Source: Lichenifustis flavocetrariae (GTDB lineage: Bacteria > Pseudomonadota > Alphaproteobacteria > Rhizobiales > Beijerinckiaceae). From it: a stretch of DNA of 64,000 bases. Each line of letters opens with the position of its first letter. Position 1 is the first letter of the stretch. This document shows positions 59,265 through 64,000 of this stretch, piece by piece. The stretch is taken from contig NZ_JAMOIM010000001.1 of the NCBI RefSeq assembly GCF_026130545.1, positions 620,001 through 684,000 of the forward strand, in the 5' to 3' direction. Position numbers and translations under genes: made by a program. The notes under the pieces were generated by a model. It did not search any database. It was given only the letters and a program-made list of their open reading frames with translations, and was not told where the DNA came from.

Positions 59265-59905
59265 CCGGGCTTGTTCTGCACGACTTCGAGCTCGACGAGG
59301 GCTGCTACAAGGTTCGCCTGCTGCTTGCGGCCTTGCATGTTCCGCATCTCAGGTCGGCCGTGAATATGGTGCCGGGCGGCGAGCAGACGCGGCCGCCGCT
59401 GCTGCTGCTCAACCCGCTTGGCACGCTGCCGATCCTGGAGGATGGGGCAGGGGACGACACGGTGGTGCTGCGCGACGCGGAGGCCATTCTGGCCTATTTG
59501 GCAGTGCGATACGACGCCGCACGTCGCTGGCTTCCGGACGAGCCAAAGGCCTTTGGGCAGGTCATGATGTGGATGACCTTCGCGTCGCGCGACCTTCACG
59601 CGGCGGTGCTGGCACGACGGCATGCGATGTTCGAGGAGATTGTCGATGGCGCGGCCATGACGTCCGCGGCGCGCCGTGCCTTCCGGGTCATGGACGATCA
59701 CATGACGATGCGTCGCCTCGATGGTGATGTTTGGTTCGTCGGGAAAGGCCCCACCCTGGCCGATTTGGCGCTGTTTCCGTCGTTTGCCCTGAGCCGCGAC
59801 TTTAGCATCGACCATGAGGCCTATCCGGCCCTTCGACGCTGGATGCGGCGTGTCCGTAGCATTCCGGGTTTCACCACGATGCCGGGCATCCCCGATTACC
59901 ATTAG
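59261..59905 (+). CDS. Glutathione S-transferase-fold protein (NdmE-like position)
   Basis: 214 residues, GTG start at 59261. N-terminal thioredoxin-like domain (LVLHDFELDEGCYKVRLLLAALHVPH, NPLGTLPILED, LRDAEAILAYLAVRY) and C-terminal helical domain (VWFVGKGPTLADLALFPSFALSRDF, with the conserved Asp of the N-capping box). In the caffeine pathway the GST-like NdmE is needed for assembly of NdmC with NdmD; here a GST protein is likewise coupled to a Rieske-less oxygenase set. A maturation, assembly or thiol-cofactor role is possible. Ser/Tyr catalytic residue is not obvious. Confidence 0.82.
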   Translation: MTGLVLHDFELDEGCYKVRLLLAALHVPHLRSAVNMVPGGEQTRPPLLLLNPLGTLPILEDGAGDDTVVLRDAEAILAYLAVRYDAARRWLPDEPKAFGQVMMWMTFASRDLHAAVLARRHAMFEEIVDGAAMTSAARRAFRVMDDHMTMRRLDGDVWFVGKGPTLADLALFPSFALSRDFSIDHEAYPALRRWMRRVRSIPGFTTMPGIPDYH

Positions 59906-60226
59906 GGAACAGCTTCGAAGCTCGCGCGAACGGCGCTACCGGCGCGAACTGGCGGCAGAGTCCCTGGCCAACAGGATGATGTTGGCAAGGTGCTCGCCGA
60001 GCCGCCGTACACTGAGCCCATGTCGAGAATTAGCAGTGACTATATTCCTAGAAAGAGTGCACAACCGCGTCCGAAATGTCCCAGAAAACCTTTCCTTAAG
60101 CGGACTGTCCAAAATGACGACAATCAGGATTGAATCATCATCGATCAAGGCTCATCTTATAATCATCGACTCGGACCCAGGAAGGTTGAGCCACTGATCA
60201 CTCCAGCTTCTGACATTGCGGTTGCC
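59906..60226. other. Gene-free stretch upstream of rsfS
   Basis: No supported gene. A 37-codon ORF at 60019-60132 (basic, MSRISSDYIPRKSAQ...) lacks a ribosome-binding site and is probably chance. The palindrome AGCTTCGAAGCT lies just after the GST gene stop. Base composition is lower in GC than neighbouring genes, fitting a promoter region or an inversion edge. Confidence 0.4.
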
Positions 60227-60598
60227 TTGCCGTTGACCGCCAACTCCGCCGACGCCCGTATCAAGTTGCTGGCCCGCGGAATTCTCGACAGCCTCGACGA
60301 TGCCAAGGCAGAAGACGTTTTGGCGATCGAGCTCGAAGGCAAGACATCCATCGCCGATACGATGGTGATCGCAACAGGCCGATCGAACACCCACGTGAAT
60401 GCCATTGCGGACCGGGTGTTGAAATCGTGCAAGGAGAGCGGTCATCTGGCTCGCGTCGAGGGCCTACCACAGTGCGACTGGGTGTTGATCGACGCCGGTG
60501 ACATCGTGGTGCACGTGTTCCGCCCCGAAGTCCGGCAGTTCTATAACCTCGAAAAGATGTGGGGCATGGACAGGCCGAACGAGCGTCGAGCCGGATAG
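60227..60598 (+). CDS. rsfS: Ribosome silencing factor RsfS
   Basis: About 123 residues. Conserved RsfS features: ILDSLDDAKAEDVLAIELEGKTSIADTMVIATGRSNTHVNAIADRV, GLPQCDWVLIDAGDIVVHVFRPEVRQFYNLEKMWG. It binds L14 (uL14) and blocks subunit joining on starvation. The start is uncertain: TTG 60227 has no clear ribosome-binding site, while CTG 60194 in the same frame follows AGGAAGG at good distance. Followed 10 bp later by rlmH. Confidence 0.9.
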   Translation: MPLTANSADARIKLLARGILDSLDDAKAEDVLAIELEGKTSIADTMVIATGRSNTHVNAIADRVLKSCKESGHLARVEGLPQCDWVLIDAGDIVVHVFRPEVRQFYNLEKMWGMDRPNERRAG

Positions 60599-60608
60599 AT
60601 TTTCTTTA

Positions 60609-61088
60609 ATGCGGCTGGTTTTGCTTGCCGTGGGTCAGATGAAGGACGGCCCCGAAAGGGAACTGCTGCGGCGATACATGGGGCGATCTCAGGCGGCGGC
60701 TCGCGCGGTCGGCATCAGCGGCGTCCTTGATGTCGAGATCGAAGAGAGCAGTGCCCGCAGCGCCGCGCAGCGGAAGCACGAGGAGGCTGCAAGCCTCTTG
60801 TCGAAGGTTCCGGCTGGCGCGCGCGTGATCGTGCTCGACGAAAAGGGACGGTCGCTCAGCAGCACTTCCCTGGCCGAGACGATCGGAAAGGCCCGCGATG
60901 ACGGGCTTCCGGCCTGCTGCTTCATCATCGGCGGTGCGGACGGATTGTCGCCGGAACTGTTGTCCCGAAGCGAGACGCTGAGCTTCGGGTCCGCCACTTT
61001 CCCGCATCAGTTGGTGCGCGTTCTGATGGCCGAGCAGATCTACCGCATCATCACGATCCTGGCCGGCCATCCTTATCACCGCGTCTGA
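60609..61088 (+). CDS. rlmH: 23S rRNA (pseudouridine1915-N3)-methyltransferase RlmH
   Basis: 159 residues from ATG 60609. SPOUT fold: MRLVLLAVGQMKDGPERELLRRY, VIVLDEKGRSLSSTSLAETIG, CCFIIGGADGLSPELL (AdoMet knot), [34 protein letters not shown] (conserved end). It methylates Psi1915 in helix 69 of 23S rRNA. Its 3' end overlaps nadD on the other strand by 38 bp, which constrains both C-termini. Confidence 0.95.
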   Translation: MRLVLLAVGQMKDGPERELLRRYMGRSQAAARAVGISGVLDVEIEESSARSAAQRKHEEAASLLSKVPAGARVIVLDEKGRSLSSTSLAETIGKARDDGLPACCFIIGGADGLSPELLSRSETLSFGSATFPHQLVRVLMAEQIYRIITILAGHPYHRV

Positions 61089-61713
61089 GCGCTTCACGAA
61101 GCGCGGTGGAGGATTGCGGTGAGCGAGGCCCATGCAGGAACGCGAAGGCCGGCGGCTTTGCCAGGGCCAGCCGCGACGCTGCCTGTTCGGGCCGCTGCCA
61201 GCGTCCAAGATAGACTCCGGCACCACCCTGCCGGCTGCGCAACGTCGAGCCGGGACGATCGACCACGGCAATCGGCACCGTGCGGGCGATGGTGGTCCAC
61301 CGCTGCCAGCGTGGAAAGTTCGCAAGATTGTCGGCGCCCATGATCCAGACAAAGTGAACACCCGGGCAGCGGCGGACGAGCGTCTGCAGCACATCCACCG
61401 TGAACCGTGTCCCGAGGGCTGCCTCGACTCCGGTCACGTCGATGGCGGGATGGTGGGCCACGCGGCGCGCTTTTGCGATCCGGGCCTCAAGTCCTTCGAG
61501 CTCGTCCAGGCTCTTGAGCGGGTTGCCGGGCGAGACCAGCCACCACACGCGGTCGAGCTTCAGCCGCCGGAGAGCGATGAGGCTGGCGAGCCGGTGTCCC
61601 TCATGGGCCGGATTGAAAGAGCCGCCGAACAGGCCGATTTTCAGCCCAGCCGCATGTTTGGGAGGGAGACGGGCCAGCCACCCCGCCCGCACCTCCGGAT
61701 TTGGGTCTGTCAC
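61051..61713 (-). CDS. nadD: Nicotinate-nucleotide adenylyltransferase NadD
   Basis: 220 residues. Nucleotidyltransferase motifs [19 protein letters not shown] (G-x-F-x-P-x-H-x-G-H), [30 protein letters not shown] and [12 protein letters not shown] (the ISS-T-x2-R end). Makes deamido-NAD from nicotinate mononucleotide and ATP. It follows proA, overlapping by four bases; in most Hyphomicrobiales rsfS and rlmH would follow on the same strand. Confidence 0.95.
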   Translation of the reverse strand: MTDPNPEVRAGWLARLPPKHAAGLKIGLFGGSFNPAHEGHRLASLIALRRLKLDRVWWLVSPGNPLKSLDELEGLEARIAKARRVAHHPAIDVTGVEAALGTRFTVDVLQTLVRRCPGVHFVWIMGADNLANFPRWQRWTTIARTVPIAVVDRPGSTLRSRQGGAGVYLGRWQRPEQAASRLALAKPPAFAFLHGPRSPQSSTALREALRRGDKDGRPGS

Positions 61714-63005
61714 GGTCGCGTTTGGCCCGTCCCACGCACCCGATAGTTGAAGGATGTCAGCTGTTCGACCCCGACGGGCCCGCGCGCGTGCATGCGGCCG
61801 GTGGCGATGCCAATTTCTCCGCCAAACCCGAATTCGCCGCCGTCGGCGAATTGTGTCGACGCGTTGTGTACCACGATAGCGGAGTCCACACGGGCCAGGA
61901 AGGCCTCGGCCGTCTCAAGATTCTCGGTGACGATCCCATCCGTGTGATGCGATCCATAAGACGCGATATGGTCGATCGCGGCTTCGAGACCGTCCACAAC
62001 ACGGCAGGCGATGATGCGGTCGAGATATTCGGTTCGCCAGTCCTCTTCGGTTGCCGCTACGACGCGCGGATCGGCTGCCTGGGTGGTGGCATCGCCACGC
62101 ACTTCACAGCCGGCATCGATCAGCGCGGTCACGAGCGGGGCTAGGTGCGTGGCCGCGACGGCTTGATCGATCAGCAGGGTTTCAACTGCGCCACACACCC
62201 CCGTGCGACGCAGCTTGGAATTCAGCACGATCGCACGGGCCCGTTCAAGATCGGCATCCCGATCGATGAAGAGATGAACCAGTCCTTCGAGATGGGCGAA
62301 GACCGGAACGCGCGCCTCGGCCTCCACGCGCCCCACGAGGGCCTTGCCGCCACGGGGCACCAAGACGTCGATGTTGCCCCGAAGACCGCTCAGCATGGCG
62401 CCGACGGCATCGCGGTCGCGGGTGGGCACGAGCGTGATGGCGGCGGCCGGAAGTTCCGCCGCGGCCAGGCCTTCCAGCAGGCACTCGTGGATGGCCATGC
62501 TCGACCAGAAGCTTTCCGAGCCGCCGCGGAGAATACAGGCATTGCCGGCCTTGAGGCACAAGGCGCCGGCATCGGCGGTCACATTGGGACGGCTCTCGTA
62601 GATTACCCCGATGACCCCGAGCGGCGTTGCCACGCGTTCGATCACGAGACCGTTTGGTCGCTCGTATCGCGCAAGCATCCGACCGACCGGATCGGGCAGG
62701 GCCGCGATCTCTTCGATGGCATGCGCCATCGCGTCAATGCGGGAGGGGTCGAGCTTCAGGCGATCGAGCGACGCCGGGCTCAACCCGCGCCGGACACCTT
62801 CCGCCATATCGCGGACGTTGGCGTCGAGGATGGCGGTTCGCCGATCACGCAGAGCCAGCGCGGCCGCACGGAGCGCCGTCGAGCGGGCCGCATCCGTGGA
62901 TGTCGCGAGACGGCGCTGGGCAGCCCGTGCCGCTTCACCCAGTTGCAACATCATGGCCCGAACGTCCGAGGGCGCGTCGCTCTCGACGAGTTTCAGCCGA
63001 TCCAT
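61710..63005 (-). CDS. proA: Gamma-glutamyl phosphate reductase ProA
   Basis: 431 residues from ATG 63005; 63062 is an alternative, but the extra 19 residues are not family-like. ALDH-type fold: [44 protein letters not shown], catalytic Cys in [17 protein letters not shown], and the end [32 protein letters not shown]. Second step of proline synthesis. proB is expected next to it but is not in the window; a VanX-like gene follows instead. Confidence 0.96.
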   Translation of the reverse strand: MDRLKLVESDAPSDVRAMMLQLGEAARAAQRRLATSTDAARSTALRAAALALRDRRTAILDANVRDMAEGVRRGLSPASLDRLKLDPSRIDAMAHAIEEIAALPDPVGRMLARYERPNGLVIERVATPLGVIGVIYESRPNVTADAGALCLKAGNACILRGGSESFWSSMAIHECLLEGLAAAELPAAAITLVPTRDRDAVGAMLSGLRGNIDVLVPRGGKALVGRVEAEARVPVFAHLEGLVHLFIDRDADLERARAIVLNSKLRRTGVCGAVETLLIDQAVAATHLAPLVTALIDAGCEVRGDATTQAADPRVVAATEEDWRTEYLDRIIACRVVDGLEAAIDHIASYGSHHTDGIVTENLETAEAFLARVDSAIVVHNASTQFADGGEFGFGGEIGIATGRMHARGPVGVEQLTSFNYRVRGTGQTRP

Positions 63006-63095
63006 CTTGGTCCCCAATTTGGAGGAGCCTTGTTGCGCAGGTGCGAGGGATTGTCCATCCATGTCGACGACTTCGCCCGACCGGGAAGGCCGACC

Positions 63096-63698
63096 CTAAG
63101 GCATGAGGCGGAACTGCGCCCGGACAATCTCGGGTGGTAGAGCATCGAAGTGCCACCATTCGATCGCGAGAGACTGAAAGCCGGCCGCCTCCATGACATG
63201 ACGTAAGAGCGCGCGATGACGAACCTGTGCAGGCGTGAGCGCCCCCGTCGCCAGGTAGGCAGCTTCCCGACGCGGCTCCGCCAGCGGCGTGAAATCGTCG
63301 AACGGCGTTCCCATGTCGACCTCGCGGCCGCTCTCGTCGAGCAGGGAGAGATCGACCGCAAGGCCGAACCCGTGGATCGAGCCGATGGCGGGGTCGCCGA
63401 CATAAATCTGCTGAGGCGTGCCTCGCACGAGATCCCAGAAGATCTGCTGGATAGTGTTCGGACGCAGGCCGTCGAACACGAGAAGCTTCCAACCCGGCTC
63501 CCGCTCGTTCAACAAGGTCACGGCGCGACAAAGCTTTTCGCCCGCGATCCGGTGCAGGATCAGGCGGTCGAAGCCACCGTAGATGGGACGCCCGACGAAA
63601 TTATTTGTCGTTGAATAACGAATGTCGAGGACGACACCGTCACCAGGGGTGATCTCGACGAAATCACCTGTGGCCAGCAGACCCTCGGTATCGATCAT
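63096..63698 (-). CDS. D-alanyl-D-alanine dipeptidase, VanX/DdpX family
   Basis: 200 residues. VanX features: DIRYSTTNNFVGRPIYG, GWKLLVFDGLRPNTIQQIFWD (Arg), zinc motif SIHGFGLAVD (S-x-H-x3-G-x-A-x-D) and EWWHFD with the catalytic Glu and zinc His. Hydrolyses D-Ala-D-Ala. Without vanA/vanH genes it is probably for peptidoglycan recycling (DdpX-like). No signal peptide is seen, so it acts in the cytoplasm. Confidence 0.9.
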   Translation of the reverse strand: MIDTEGLLATGDFVEITPGDGVVLDIRYSTTNNFVGRPIYGGFDRLILHRIAGEKLCRAVTLLNEREPGWKLLVFDGLRPNTIQQIFWDLVRGTPQQIYVGDPAIGSIHGFGLAVDLSLLDESGREVDMGTPFDDFTPLAEPRREAAYLATGALTPAQVRHRALLRHVMEAAGFQSLAIEWWHFDALPPEIVRAQFRLMP

Positions 63699-63714
63699 AA
63701 ACGTGGTGCCTGGA

Positions 63715-64000
63715 TCATCCCTCGTTCAAAGGATGCAAGTCCCGCACCATAGCCTTCATGCGTTCGTCGAGCACGTGCGTGTAGATCTGGGTCGTCGCGA
63801 TGTCGGCATGGCCGAGCAATTCCTGCACGATTCGCAGGTCGGCACCATTCTGCAGCAGGTGGCTCGCGAAGGCGTGCCGCAACACGTGCGGGCTGACCCG
63901 GGCGAGGTGAAGTCCGGCCGCGCCCGCCAGCCCCTTGAGGTCCCGTGCAAAGGCCTGACGGGTCATGTGCCCGCTCTCGCTGAAAGCGGGAAAGAGCCAG
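63715..64000 (-). CDS. xerD: Tyrosine recombinase XerD, C-terminal part (partial)
   Basis: The minus-strand frame enters from the right edge as [20 protein letters not shown] and continues to the stop at 63715; the ATG at 63966 is internal. Signature segments: [48 protein letters not shown] with the catalytic His, Arg, His and Tyr. The ending [10 protein letters not shown] is typical of alphaproteobacterial XerD, which resolves chromosome dimers at dif. This is not a mobile-element integrase. Confidence 0.92.
   Translation of the reverse strand, partial: WLFPAFSESGHMTRQAFARDLKGLAGAAGLHLARVSPHVLRHAFASHLLQNGADLRIVQELLGHADIATTQIYTHVLDERMKAMVRDLHPLNEG

Overview
The window reads as a GC-rich alphaproteobacterial chromosome, most likely Hyphomicrobiales (Rhizobiales). 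Support: rsfS, rlmH, nadD and proA lie together; there is a ChoXWV-type choline importer, Gfo/Idh/MocA-rich sugar catabolism, GatZ/TagK-type tagatose metabolism, and VPLPA-type C-terminal sorting signals. No genus can be assigned from the sequence alone.

Layout. 1-4335: an MFS (ACS-type) transporter running off the left edge, a YciI-like protein with a GntR/FCD regulator, and a TetR regulator divergent from an amidase with two clear operators. 4467-6873: a scarred stretch holding a quinone oxidoreductase cut after about 127 codons, a ribbon-helix-helix-like protein, a helix-turn-helix protein and a serine recombinase lacking its catalytic domain. 6874-27887: a 21-kb island inserted in the 3' end of tRNA-Arg(UCG). 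It is bounded by a 47-bp direct repeat and by matching clusters of GCTTCCCA boxes that look like integrase arm sites. It carries a P4-type integrase, an AlpA-like regulator, a PrimPol/helicase, a NusG paralogue, a small-terminase-like protein, a ClpP-type prohead protease, three exported proteins (two resembling phage tail or adhesin parts), two VPLPA-anchored secreted proteins and several micro-proteins. It has no recognisable large terminase, portal, capsid or tail-assembly gene, so it looks like a phage satellite or a prophage remodelled into a surface-protein island.

28121-31474: choline/betaine ABC importer (choV, choW, choX) and tRNA-Thr(UGU). 31603-41209: surface polysaccharide genes (glycosyltransferase, UDP-sugar 6-dehydrogenase, membrane CapD/WbpM-type dehydratase, epimerase), a PRC-barrel protein, an MFS transporter and an ABC exporter. 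41321-57331: a large carbohydrate block. A nine-gene minus-strand operon encodes a CUT1 importer without ATPase, two TIM-barrel isomerases, a Gfo/Idh/MocA dehydrogenase, a hydrolase, an Rpe-like epimerase and a ROK kinase. A four-gene FrcABC-like operon follows it. A third dehydrogenase, a PfkB (tagatose-type) kinase and GatZ are divergent from the nine-gene operon. A palindrome between the divergent genes shares its 10-bp core TCGTGCACGA with one upstream of the GntR regulator gene.

57283-59905: the most unusual module. One gene encodes a Rieske-type oxygenase catalytic domain from which the [2Fe-2S] segment has been cut out. Divergent from it are genes for an acylphosphatase-like protein, a Rieske-only protein and a GST-fold protein. 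This resembles the caffeine-pathway NdmC/NdmE arrangement (Rieske-less oxygenase plus GST-like partner), but in different company. 60227-64000: housekeeping genes rsfS, rlmH, nadD, proA, a VanX-type dipeptidase and the 3' part of xerD. The rsfS-rlmH pair is inverted relative to nadD-proA.
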